DNA of 64,000 nucleotides from Pachyseris speciosa (lineage: Eukaryota > Cnidaria > Anthozoa > Scleractinia > Pachyseridae): assembly GCA_016490735.1 (NCBI GenBank), contig JAEMWC010000082.1, positions 512,501 through 576,500 on the forward strand, written 5' to 3'. Shown one piece after another: positions 35,678 through 47,035 of this stretch; the stretch's first letter is position 1, and each line of letters starts with the position of its first letter. The notes under the pieces were generated by a model that worked only from the letters and a program-made list of their open reading frames with translations, made no database searches and had not been told where the DNA came from. The position numbers and the translations under genes are program-made.

Positions 35678-36237
35678 TCTTGCACATGATACTTACAGAA
35701 CTGCTTTATTTCACTAACAACAATACACAAATGAGCAACAATGTCTTCAGTATTTTAATATTTACAACCACCCAACTACTCAAAAATTAAAATACGGGGG
35801 CAGCCTTAGTGAAAACTTTTTCTAGTGGGTATAAATTATGCGGTAATAAGCTCTCAAATTCTCGTTGTAGAGAATTGTTTAAGGTTTGTCTTAGAGGTCT
35901 TGGATATGATTCTACTCTGTATGGCCTACACAGCCTTAGGGCTGAGGTGCGACAGCTGTGGCTAACAGTAAGAGCAGTATCTGGGAAAGATTGATCATGA
36001 TTTACGGTCGTTGGAAAACACATACCGCCGAGGACATGTATATCCATGAAGATGTTTCAAGAAGATTAGAAGTTACTAGGCATATGGATGTTTAGTACGG
36101 ACGTTTATTCCTTTGAACTATTGCTGTTAATTATATTGTTTTTTTTTTTTATATTAATAATAAATCTACGTCGGTTTGGAATGCCTGAGCATCCATCCAT
36201 CAAACAGTGTTTCTTTTTTTTAATGTATCGCATTTAA

Positions 36238-36658
36238 AGGCCATGTTACACGAGGCAATTTTTCTTGCAACTCGCAACGCAACAAATGTTGCGTTGCAAG
36301 TTGCGAGAAAAATTCACGTGTAACACCCTATTTTGCAACTGCAATTGTTGCGTTGCGAGTTGCGAGAAAAGTAGAACGACCCTCTACTTTTCGCAACGTT
36401 GCGAGACAAGTTGCTTGCGTGTGACATCCCCTCTGCAACTCGCAACAACAATTTTGTTAGAATGGGCCAATCACAGCTCATCTTTCGCTCGCGGGAGATT
36501 TCAAGATGGCGTCCGCCATCTTGTTTGTTATTGTACGCGTTGCAAGTTGCGAAAAAAAGTTGCCAACGTGTAACATACCCTCTGCAACTTGAAAGGTTTT
36601 TTATTCGTCATTGTTGCGTTGCGAGTTGCAAGAAAAATTGCCTCGTGTAACATGGCCT
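36238..36658. mobile_element. MITE, AGGCCATGTTACACG family, TAA target duplication
   Basis: A 421-bp element with about 46-bp near-perfect terminal inverted repeats and flanking TAA (36235-36237, 36659-36661). The 3-bp TAA duplication and GGCC-type end fit PIF/Harbinger-derived MITEs. The interior repeats TTGCGAGTTGCAA-like modules in both directions. Confidence 0.85.
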
Positions 36659-37336
36659 TAAAAGGAAAATAATTTACGTTAATTTGAGCAGAGCGAATTA
36701 GAACGTAAAATCAATTGTGTATTTGATGCGTACGTAGCCCGACCATAAGTTGCGATGGACGCGCTTAATTATATTAAATTCTGGGAGCTAACTCACCCGC
36801 AGACTGATATTATCCACTATTTCGGTTTTTCATGTTTTTCAATAAAATTTCAGGTGTTCATGCGTTTATTTTAGCTTAAGCGGTTGATGCCAAAAATGAT
36901 TATTTTTGCTTGAATATTGCCTCAACGCCTTGGCTCAGTTGTCAGTTTTAGCAGAGTGCATAGAGTTCAAGACAACTTCTTATATAAACGAAAAGTCAGT
37001 AGGTTTGTACTGAATGAAAATGAAGTATTTTAAATTAATGCATCTGGTCTCCTTTCTCTTAGGATATTAAATTAGCTTTTTGAGGGCGAGTTTGATATTC
37101 TTTTTTTGAACGCGTTGGGTGCCCAAAGTTAACATAAGGGCGAGTGAATGAGCGACTTACCTAATTGACATAACTTGTTCATTGTACATACCGTACATCC
37201 CCGAGTTTAAAAAAATATAGGATCGAATAGTTGGAACGAGGGGCATTAAGTTCTTCTAGGAGACCCGGATTTCCGACGAAAGAAATACTTTAATCTTAAG
37301 ATAACGATAATAACAATAAAAACGCTCTTTTCAAAT

Positions 37337-37529
37337 TAAAAAATCGAAAGTGATTTCGCTTTGGCTATACTCTTATCGACAACGATGTTCGTCATCACAG
37401 TGGTCAAAATGTTGTTGACTCGCGAGGCGCAGCCGAGTGAGTCCACAGCAAATTTTGACCACTGTGATGACGAATATCGTTGTCGATAAGAGTATAGACA
37501 ACGCTAAACCACTTTCGATTTGTTTTTTA
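37337..37529. repeat. 193-bp imperfect palindrome
   Basis: Outer arms AATCGAAAGTG/CACTTTCGATT and inner arms of about 48 bp (CTATACTCTTATCGACAACG inwards) are inverted around a GACTCGCGAGG...GAGTGAGTC centre at about 37415-37442, itself self-complementary. It lies inside the 1.04-kb insertion. Confidence 0.8.
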
Positions 37530-37536
37530 CCACAAT

Positions 37537-38225
37537 AGGGCCATTTATACGGGAGAAAATAAGACGCGTCTTATGTAAGACGCGACTTAAATAAGACGCG
37601 AACTGATCGTATAAATGGTACGAAATAAGCGTTCGCGTCTTATTTAAGTCGCGTCTTACATAAGACGCGACTTATCTTAGAACTGGGTTTTCAGCTGTTC
37701 TTGTTTTTTCCGCGTCTTAATTAAGACGTGAACTTCCTCGTATAAATGGTTTCGCGTCCTAAATAAGACGTGAACTGCAAGTGCGCTTGCATAAAAACAA
37801 CAGAAACATGAGCTTGTCTTATGATTAGATAGCATAATTGGATGCAAAGCTTTGCAAAAGATGGCCGGGAGAGCCAAAAGTGAATTCAGCACCTTCCTTC
37901 TTTAACCTGCCATCAGTCGCACCAATCCGTATATCGCTTTCTTCCGACTCTTCTCGGATTTCTGTTGATTTCTTTGTATGCTACGGCGTGGTCTTCATAA
38001 GAAAAAAAATCTCTGAGAAATAACAGGACAGCACGCTTTTGTTTCTTGCTACAGCGTTCCATTTTGGCGGGTAAGCGAGGCTGTATCAAAAATAAGACGC
38101 GAACCATTTATACGAGATCTTCGCGTCTTATGTAGGACGCGAAGGTATAAACGGTACAGTTCGCGTCCTATTTAAGTCGCGTCTTAGATAAGACGCGTCT
38201 TATTTCCTCCCGTACAAATGGCCCT
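37537..38225. mobile_element. MITE, AGGGCC...TTTATACGGGAG family, ACGCGT modules
   Basis: A 689-bp element with about 40-bp terminal inverted repeats and flanking AAT (37534-37536, 38226-38228). The interior is made of repeated TAAGACGCGTCTTA and AAATAAGACGCGA modules in both orientations. Its ends match the smaller element at 34286. Confidence 0.85.
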
Positions 38226-38561
38226 AATATCAACGGCAAAGAAAATGTTAATTTCAGAGCGCGAGCTGAAAAAAGGCATTGCGCGACACGTTGACGCGAG
38301 CAGCGTTGTCTGGACCCTTATCGACAACGGCAAATTAGCCATAAGATTGCGAGTTTACTAGCAATTGTGGTAAAAATACCGCTCGCTCCTTTCCTCAAGC
38401 GTCAAGACTGAGCTGAGATCTGGATGGGGAAAATAATGTATCAGGGAACGCTTCCCTATGAGGGACAACACCGGTAGTCCCAAGGGTTGCCTCACTTTAT
38501 CGTCAATTCTTCCCAAATGTTTCACGTGTTCAGTTGCAATTAGCGTTTGTTCTAGCGCTAA

Positions 38562-38733
38562 TAGACCTCTTTAGCTTGCATGTTTTGTTTTCCCAATGTA
38601 GGTCATGTGATGTTACCCTAGAGAACTGTTTCTTTGAAATTTCGTCTTGTTCACGTGCATAAAAGTCAAATTCTCTTGGGAACATCACATGACCTACATT
38701 GGGAAAACAAAATGTACAAGCTAAAGAGGTCTA
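38562..38733. mobile_element. fold-back MITE, TAGACCTCTTTAGCTTG ends
   Basis: A 172-bp element with inverted arms of about 53 bp (38562-38614 and 38682-38733) around a loop of about 65 bp. The flanking TA on each side is compatible with a Tc1/mariner-type TA target, but that is weak evidence. Confidence 0.8.
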
Positions 38734-39085
38734 TACGGTAGTACAGTGGAACAATGTTAATACAAGCACCCTCTGGCCATCACGTACATTTGGTCGTCGT
38801 ATAAAAGGTTAGGGTGAAATTATGATGCTACACCTTCTAAAACCTCCATGACAATTATATCCTTAAATGTTTTGGCGTGTAGTATGGCGGGGTATTTTTA
38901 ATGGTTGTGTGCATCAATTATATTATTGTTTTTAATGCACCGTCTGGTGATTAGCAATTTCCTTGCAAGAAAAACTTATAAAAGTTTGTTACTTTTGTGG
39001 CGTTAACCAAGGGCAAACAAGGAGTAAAAGGCAACTGGAGAAATAATTGTGAGGCCTTTGTCAAAATGACATTTTATGCAGCGAA

Positions 39086-39827
39086 CGTAGCCCGACCATG
39101 AGTTGCGATGGACGCGCTTAATTATATTAAATTCTGGGACGTAACTCACCCACAGATTGATATTACTATTTATTTCGATTTTTCATGTTTTTCAATAAAA
39201 TTTCAGGTGTTCATGTGTTTATTTTAGCTTGAGCGGTTGATGCCAAAAATGATTATTTTTGCTTGAATATTGCATCAACGCCTTGGCTCAGTTGTTGATT
39301 TTTGTCAGTTTTAGCAGAGTGCACAGAGTTCAAAACAACTCCTTTTTTTTTCTCCCGTTTTGTACTGAATGAAAATGAAGTATTTTAAATAGGTGTACCT
39401 GGTCTCCTCTCTCTTTGGATATTAATTTTAAAAATTAGCTTTTTGAGGGCGAGTTTGATATTCTTTTTTTGAACACTTTGGGTGCCCAAAGTTAACATCA
39501 GGGCGAGTGAATGAGCGACTTACCTAATTGATAGGACTTGTTCATTGCACATGCCGTGCATCCACGAGTTTAAAAAAAAATAGGATCGAAAAGTTGGAAC
39601 GAGAGGCGTTAAGTTCCTCTAGGAGACCCGGATTTCCGACGAAAGAAATACTTTAATCTTAAGATAACGACAATAACAATAAAAACGCTCTTGTCGAAAT
39701 ACCGCTCGCTCCTTTCCTCAACCGTATCAGGGTAATGTATCAGGGAACGCTTCCCTATGAGGGACAACACCAGTGGTCTCATGGGTTGCCTCATTTTATC
39801 GTCAATTCTTCCCAAATGTTTCACGTA
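39086..39827. repeat. long direct repeat, copy 2 (empty site)
   Basis: Uninterrupted copy of the sequence at 36730-38524. No coding frame. Family unknown. 38740-39085 and 39830-40050 hold nothing that I recognise. Confidence 0.85.
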
Positions 39828-40054
39828 GTACGTTTTTAGTATTATATCTGACAATTATTACAAAGTTCAAAGGTTTTTAGACTTCTGTGAGCTTCGACTG
39901 GCTTCGCCTTTAGTTAATTCATGCCAAACGTTTGCATCGTGTTACACAAGCAAAAACTTTTTGTGATTTCATTTGCAGTTTCCGTACTGTCCTTTGCCGC
40001 TAGAATATGATTAAAAGGTATTGCTAGCCAGATATCGCCGCCTGAGTTAGGTCT

Positions 40055-40433
40055 CCTTTACATGGAGATAGGAAGATCCTAGCACTAGGAAGATCCTAGA
40101 AGGCGGATCATCCTAGCGCCATATGTTTTCTGTATTCAGTTTACACGCAAAGGGTTGTACTTGACCCTACTAGCGCTAGGATCATCCTAGTCCTAGGATC
40201 ATCCTAGCTAAAAGTTAGGAAGATCCTAGCACCATTTAAACTGCTTTCGCTTGGAAGATCCTAGTAACAGGGACAGAAAAAAAAAAAAAGCCAAACCTGG
40301 CGGCGGCCGGGCGATCAGCGGCTATAGGAAAACAATTTCTTCCAAATTTCTGACCGAAATTTCTATATGTAAACCAAACGAAAAGTCGGTTCGCCCTCTG
40401 GAAACAAGTTCCCGCCTTCATGTAAACAACCCC
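40055..40433. mobile_element. element with GGAAGATCCTAG / TAGGATCATCCTAG modules
   Basis: Nine or so copies of short self-complementary modules (GGAAGATCCTAG, CTAGGATCATCCTAG) lie at 40071-40265. TTTACATGGAG at 40059 is answered by CTTCATGTAAA at about 40419-40429, giving possible terminal repeats. It has the same design as the other palindromic-module repeats in this window. Confidence 0.5.
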
Positions 40434-41339
40434 TTATAAGAATATACTTTGGGCACAGTCGCCGGAAATTCATCGATTTCATACTCACTACCCCCTGTCT
40501 TACCAGCAGCATTTGATTCCTCTCCTCGTTCATGTGCAAGTTCTCGAAAGAAAATATCCTCCCAGTTATCTGGACGGCGTCCGAGGCAAACGGGAAGATT
40601 AAAACAGCTATCTACAGTTTCTCTCATTGAGACCTCAGAAGCGGCTTCGCTCGTTGCTTTTGACAAGTTCCCGACAGCAGCAAGCTCGTCTTATAATTCT
40701 CCAAGTGGGTCAACTTCAATGTTTCCTTTAGAATCTAAAATGCCTGCGTTGATAGAGCATTTGGCCACTGTGCCCGAAAGCCTAAGGCGAACTACCCTCT
40801 ATCCAACAGATATTTACCGAAACATGTCATTGGGTCTCCTGAAAATAACGTCTGATGACTCCTAAAGGTGATCATTGGTCGTAATAACGGGATGTTAGGA
40901 TAAACGAGGATTTCAGATAAGGTGGGCTTTCCTTCGGACTTTTGTCGTAATATTCAAAGGGGTGATCGTAATAACGGGGTGGTCGTATCCACTGTAGATA
41001 TTTGAAGCTACGGGCAGTTAAAGCAATCACCTTGATTTATTAAAGTATTCTGGAACTCTTTAATTCAGTTTAGAAAAACTTGCTGGGAATAACACCTAAC
41101 CGACATTAATGCTTAATGGTTTAATATTGTCATCATTTACACCATTCAAGTAGTCAAGGAATTGAAAACAATCACGGCTTTGAGATCGTGATGGATTTTA
41201 GCCGTGGGGTCATTCGGTTTGTCATTAGACTAAACAATAGCCTCCCAGAGAGTCGATTATTAAAACAACTCTGATCTAACCAAGAGGTATGCCTTAAGTG
41301 GCCGCGCTTGGACTTGTTAAATCACAGAGTTAAATAAAA
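40434..41339. other. no assigned gene
   Basis: Open frames on both strands at 40418-40865 (138 codons plus, 82 codons minus) overlap. Neither shows a domain, and I cannot choose between them. The rest is AT-rich. Confidence 0.4.
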
Positions 41340-41870
41340 AAGCGTTGAACGAAAATTAAAACTGTCATAGATTCCACTTCATTTGTAATTAGAAAATAGA
41401 ACCATTTCGCATCTTAATAAATATTTTTCGCTTTTATTATGACTTCAAACCAAACAATTTTATTAAAGGCAAGCAGTTTTGAATGAAATTTGAGGTCCTT
41501 GAGAGGTAATTTATGCTCGCGAAGTCTGCCGAGATGAATTTGTCAACAGTATCATGCTCCCACTGCTTTTTAATTATCAAATCCTGTCAAAACATATACT
41601 GAATGTATCATCCGTGAAGGTTTTAATGAAGTTTGAGGTCCTTTTGAGGTATGGGATGAATGAACGAACGAAGGAACGAACGAATGAATGAATGAAAAGA
41701 AGAAATGTCATAGGATCCATGTAGGATATGCGTTTTCCTTAATTTTAAATAAGAAAGTAGAATCATTACAGATGTTTTCGTATCTCAATAAATATTCTTA
41801 TTTGTCATTATGACTGTAAACCAAACAATGTTTGCAAAGGCAAACGGTTTTTTTTGTCCTTGGGAGGTAT
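41340..41870. repeat. diverged tandem duplication with GAAC/GAAT microsatellite
   Basis: Two diverged units (about 41340-41513 and 41700-41870) share TCTTAATAAATATT-like and ACTTCAAACCAAACAATTTT-like stretches. A short GAAC/GAAT run lies at 41656-41697. Confidence 0.6.
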
Positions 41871-42279
41871 AGGGAACAATGGTACAGAAAATGCCCAAGA
41901 AGGAGGCAACGAAACGATGGAAACATGGCATCGTTACTAGGCTTTAAAATACTAATCAGGTATCTGTCTCAATCATTCAGGCCTTTCAAGCGAAAGTGGG
42001 CTTACGTCTACAAGCGTTTTGGGAGCTGGACATTATATTCACCACTGGTACTAACATTAACACACAGTTGGTTCAGGTAAGCGCTTTTGTGACTGTCCAA
42101 AGAAGAATAGCAGCTGAACATGTCTGCTGATCTTTTTTTACTGCGTAAAGGGGAGGGGGTTGGGAAAAAAAATAACAAAACAAAACAAAACTCACGACAG
42201 ATTAACGAAGGAAAGAGTGCTACTCATCAGAAAAAAAGATCAATTTTTACCATAGAATCTGCTAATTCAATCTATCGTC

Positions 42280-42610
42280 GCTTTATTTAGCACCGCGTAG
42301 TTCACGAGATTTATGAAAAACAAGAGGCTACAATTAGCCTAAACTAACCAAGACTGATTTCAAATAGACATGTCTCCTTCGATAGGCCGTATTTGTAAGT
42401 CACTGCCGCTTGCTTAGCACCGTTAATTCTAGGAATTAATTTCTTAATTTTTGTGAAACAAAACTCATTTCAAATAGACATTTTTTTCTTCAAAAGGCCG
42501 TCCTTAACCTAAAACCTAAATAAATATCTTTCCATCAAAAGGCTTTACTTAGAAGTCAGTGCCACTCGCTTAGGACCGCTTAGTTCTCGAGGTTTGTGAA
42601 GAAAAAATCC
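42280..42610. repeat. degenerate tandem repeat, about 130 bp x 2.5
   Basis: Recurring CTTAGCACCG...TAGTTCTCGAG and TTTCAAATAGACAT...TTCRAWAGGCCGT segments. Confidence 0.55.
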
Positions 42611-42967
42611 CGTTTTGAAGCTTCTCATTTTAATCGTCCGAACGTGGTTTAAGTCAGTATCACGTTGGGACATATGCGTCTCTTACCAACGCTACCTGAA
42701 CATATTTGAGGGTCTTAATGTTAATTTTCAATCGGAAAGCGGTCTGAACTTGCTTGCCGTCAACCGGCTAAGACGTTTCAAGTACCTATTCAGAGATATT
42801 CTAACCATATATGCATGTACTGATTGTTAAAAACTTACCAACCCCTTAGTTACTTTGCTTTGACAGAAAAACTATGGCTGTTAAGGAAACTGTGTTCTTT
42901 CTGCTAATTATCCTGTTCCCGACGGCAATGGAATCAAAACCGCTTGACTTTAACTTGTGCAGGAAGC

Positions 42968-43230
42968 TAAGCAGTACCACAAGGGAGTACAGCTCAGTTG
43001 CTTTCGTTTGAATCGTCACACTTTAGGATTTCATCCACAGGCTCAAAAGTTAGAACCACCTTGTACAGCATGATATACAGCACCACAGGAAAGTACTGCT
43101 CAGTTGCTTTCATTTGAATGGTACACTGTAGGATTTCATCCACAGACTAAAAAGTTAGAACCACCTTGTACAGCATAATAAACAGCACCACAGGAAAGTA
43201 CCATACCGCTCAGTAGCTTTCGTTTGAATA
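42968..43230. repeat. tandem repeat, about 107 bp x 2.4
   Basis: Units share AGTACCACA, GCTCAGTTGCTTTC, TAGGATTTCATCCACAG and AGTTAGAACCACCTTGTACA at high identity. Confidence 0.85.
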
Positions 43231-43558
43231 TTTACACATCTTTAATTCGAAAGTCACACTTGGATCTTACTGATTTTTGTGGTTAAACTTTTCTTGCGAG
43301 TTATGATTACAATTTACGTTTTCTTTACTTGTCTTGTGTGTAAATTGGGAAGCAAAACTGTATCAGTTGGAATCGCGAAAATTGGTTAACAGAAATTCAA
43401 GTCTTGTTCCTTTTATTGTGCAACCTCCGTAATCAGCAATAAATTTACCTTAGACAATAACGTAGCTTTCATTTAGGACCAAAAATTTTTACCAGAGAAG
43501 TTTTGTTAATCACGGAGCTCTAAAATTCTTTGTCTGGTATTTGCAAATGACACAAGTT

Positions 43559-43781
43559 AGGCCTTCCAAGGCGTAGAAGCGACAAGCAACATGGCTCCGA
43601 AACAGGCGACAACCGAAAGAAATTGGCAGAAAGGACGCGGCAGTTTACGACAGGGACAATGCACTTTTCCTTCCTCCTTTTTTTTTCTTTGCGACAGTGT
43701 CGCTTTTCCGTAATGAAACAAGCGAGAGACAGAGTCGTAAACTAGTGACAAAGCAACACTAGACCAGCCTTTGGGAGGTCT
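43559..43781 (-). mobile_element. MITE, AGGCCTTCCAAGG family, copy 2
   Basis: Reverse-orientation copy of the element at 2115-2357, 223 bp, with inverted ends AGGCCTTCCAAGG and CCTTTGGGAGGTCT. The ends sit in TTA...TAA context. Confidence 0.7.
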
Positions 43782-46214
43782 AAAAAATTTCTGGACACTT
43801 TAACATTGTTGACTTTCAAATTTTTTTCGAAACTCAGAGACCATCTCCTCAAATTTCCTTTCGTTTAGTGTTAAGAAGGATTAAAGGGCTTTGTCACAGA
43901 GTTTGTCCCTTGTTCTGCAACATTCATAACACGGTAAAATCCTAAGCAGATACTAAGATTAAATGTTTGAGATCGTAAATTCACAGACTGAAGTTATGTA
44001 TGTCAAGTGAGAAGATTCGACGATGGATCGCACATAATACAGCAAACTAAGCAAAAAGCTGAGTCCCATTTGCTTCATACCACAGATTTTGCTGTAGTTA
44101 TAAATAAAATTGATGACTTTTTGGTTGATTCAATGTGCAATTTGAAACTGAATTAAATTTAAAGACAATAATAGTACTACGACGGCAACTAAAACGTCAT
44201 TTCAAAATCTAACTTCTCATAAATGATTATTGCAGCACTTTCGCGATTACTGCAATTTGTTCAACTTTCTTGGCAAAAGTTAAGGCCCATACTTTGGATT
44301 GGTGGTTTTTTTAGTTTCAATACCCTAACGAGAATGTGATTCGCCCATGGCCCTGAAATTAGGTCCATTGGAGCATTCTCGGCTTAATTAAAATATCTGC
44401 GCAGATTAAACACAATTTGTTCGAGAAATTTGCCCTGATTAGTAACAGTGACTTGGCCACTTAATTTTCCGAAAATGTTTTGTAGATTTAAATATTTACC
44501 TAATGCATACACAGCATTCCGTTTGTTGTTCATAGTATGTATATTAAAAAGAAAGATAATTAGTTAGACGAGGATTATTAGTACAGTGTTTTCAATTTGT
44601 CAATTTTTATTAATCAAAAGAGTCTATCGACTGTAGTTATCCCACGAAAACAAAGCTGCTTCGTGGGCTAATCGCCAAACTAAGAACTTTAAAGGTAATA
44701 ATTATATATAGTCTTGAGACAGCGGGCACTCTATTCTTCTTATTTTTCAAGTCAAGAAAATGATGGCTGACAGGTTTTTGTCATCTCACGTTGGCTCTAA
44801 TTCTCTTTGAGGTGTCAGTACTCAATGGATATCACTATCGTCTATTTTCACTTTTCAATTTTCCGAAGGCTGCCACTTTGGATTTCCAATTATTTCATTC
44901 AAAGATTTTCTGCTTCACTTGCCGTTTTTGCATATCGGGCGTGCTTAAAAGCAGGTGCTCTGTAATGTGATACTTAAGTTATAGTGCTAACATCGCAAAC
45001 ACTTCCATTGCGAGAAATGTAAACTGTTTTTTTTTCTAAAGAAATTAAACAAACCTTCGTCCATCCATCCATTTTTGTGCACTGACATTTGTGGTCAGTT
45101 ACCTCGAGCGTTCCCGTCGCTAGTGTTTGACAACTTACGCTATTGAATAATCAAGTGAATCAGCTTTAGTTTTATTCGCTCGCGCATGTGACAATTTCGC
45201 TTGAATCGAATCAGGATGCAACGTTCTTGCTTTGTTTACAAACGTTTGGTTATTTCGTAGGTCACAAGTAAATAAACTTGATAAAATGTGTTCCCTCTAC
45301 TTTTTTGGCTGTATATTTATGCATGGATTTTTGTTCTTGTTTACTACAACTTCGTTCTCGCTCCACATGTATTTCCATCTAAAGTTACTTTTAGTTTATG
45401 GTGCGTCTTTCTACCAAATGTTGCTCAGTTGGGGGTGCGTTTTATAGCCGAGTGCGCGTTATAACCGAAAAACTACGGTATTTTCATGTGGAAACCTCTC
45501 TCTATTTGTTTTTACCAAACAAGATGACAGCTTCTCGTGTATCGAATAGGTATATTGCCTTTTGGCAACATATCTCTATGTACTGACAGAAAAGAGGAAA
45601 AACATACTCTGAAACCTTGGGTGACAAAATTCTCACAAACTTTATCCTCATTTGGTTCATAAAATTCTTAGTGGCATGAGTTATATACCCTCTGGAGGTA
45701 TATATTTCATTTTACAGTCAAAGGACATAATAATTTATCATCTAAATGTTTTTATCCTAAAGGAATACTTGATTTGTTTTGGCAGCAGTTTTGGTGGTAT
45801 GATAAATATATGTATCTGTACAAATGGTACAAGTAACCACATCTAGATTGGATGGAGTTTATGGGACAATGTATTATGTTAAATGTACATCATGCAAGTT
45901 ATTGCAAGTAGTGAAAGGTATAATAAAAGAATATATACCAAATGGAAAACTTTCAGGGAGGTTGGTATTGGCCATGAGATCAGATGTTTAGCTTCGGTGT
46001 GCAGCCCACCCATTCTAGACCACATTATGACTATGCTCTTTCCCTTGCCATTTTGATACTGACATAAACCAACTGTAGGTGACCTCCTTACAACAATCCC
46101 ACATAATTCATGCATTACCTAAAATCAGAAACTTTTTCCAGACACACATACTTATGTTGGTGATGGGCTGACAAAAAATATGACAATGTTTACAAGCATA
46201 CATATACATACCCA
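43782..46214. other. AT-rich intergenic
   Basis: No gene, RNA or repeat that I can support over 2.4 kb. Several 60-80 codon open frames lack any coding signal. Confidence 0.5.
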
Positions 46215-47035
46215 TTTAGTGGCTCATTATCAATCGGGCCTTCATTCTCTAGATACTGGTTATAAGTTATCTAAATAACAGCTGCATTTGTGCACACAGC
46301 AGTAAAATCCTCATTCTCAGTAATACAGGACATGGAATGTAATATCTTATCAGATGACTTCATTGCTGAGATTTCACGACAGCAGACACTTTCCTGCCCA
46401 GTTTGCATGGGCACACAGTTTCCACAAATGCACCCGCATTTTAAGATCAAGTCAAGATTGTAAAGAAAAGTAAACATTTCATTAAAAAAGCATATAAGAC
46501 TTAATTACTGGCATTTTGTCAATTACACGGATACCCCTGTTACAATGACTGTACATGTTATCTAGCCTTTGGGATTGTTCACGCAGTGTCATCGGTATGA
46601 ATTCGGACTCACAAAAACAGCTGCATGGAAATTATGGTATTGCATAGCAATAAACAGTGAAAATGTACAAAAAAAACAGGGAGCAGATAAAATGCGTGAA
46701 ATAAAAGCGAACAGCATGAAGTTGTAATTCTACGGCGACCTTTTCATAGTATGGTGAATATTAATAAAGGAGAAACGCGGATCAATACAACAGCATTGAA
46801 TCGAATTATGGTTTCACAGTATACATCAAAAATACAATTAAACACCACAGAGAACAAAACAAATGCTTCAAAGGCGATTCCAACGTATTTATTGACCATT
46901 CTAAGGCGTCCTTTTACAGTATATTGAGTAAACAAACGCTCACCAATCCACTTGACCGATTCGGTCCTTGTTTACATCGTATTCTTTGCACTCGGACGAG
47001 TCATCGGAGGTTCCAGCATACGATTCCGTTGCCAT
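46215..47035 (-). pseudogene. P2X7 C-terminal (zinc-binding) domain protein, broken
   Basis: A first exon reads from ATG at 47035 to a GTGAGC donor at 46944 (MATESYAGTSDDSSECK..., ending QVDW). A second exon near 46215-46434 reads CICGNCVPMQTGQESVCC...CITENEDFTAVCTNAAVI. This follows the Cys pattern of the P2X7 receptor cytoplasmic tail, a domain found alone in many cnidarian proteins. Where a CAG acceptor is expected the sequence reads CGG. A TAG at 46271-46273 interrupts the exon before its likely GTATGT donor. No clean third exon was found. Both lesions suggest a dead gene, but intron placement is my inference. Confidence 0.45.

Larger units (their letters stand above)
33757..35822 (+). 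mobile_element. non-autonomous element A, copy 2, with nested insertions
   Basis: A 2066-bp insertion 48 bp after copy 1, with the same start and end. Flanks are TAATTG (33751-33756) and TAGTGG (35823-35828), each one change from a common TAATGG that also fits the recombinase reading frame. The extra length over copy 1 comes from a LINE fragment with a MITE (34127-34600) and a hAT element (34869-35677). Confidence 0.75.
31921..36095 (+). pseudogene. DIRS-like tyrosine recombinase, split by two insertions
   Basis: Pieces in order: 32211-32310 (SSLVLVHAALKWLHSF), 32314-32717 after a one-base shift (catalytic Arg in LGFAELFRYTEL, then the KNDIYREENYVYI strand), 33712-33750 (LFRPLRFYKSSN) and 35829-36095 (LSNSRCRELF, GLHSLRA with the His-x-x-Arg pair, and HGRWKTH). 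Removing the two inserted elements and one copy of each target duplication restores frame at both breaks. An upstream open stretch with an acceptor-like TTTCAG at about 32022 may be an earlier exon. The C-terminal frame also shifts near 35945. The enzyme would join circular cDNA to the genome without target duplication. This copy cannot make it. Confidence 0.75.
36730..38524. repeat. long direct repeat, copy 1, interrupted by an insertion
   Basis: 36730-37339 plus 38383-38524 match 39086-39827 at high identity. About 1.04 kb (37340-38382) present here is missing from the other copy, so it is an insertion and the second copy is the empty site. Confidence 0.85.

Noticed and set aside
40449..40865. 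138-codon plus-strand frame
   Set aside because: A competing minus-strand frame covers part of the same DNA and neither has a recognisable domain.
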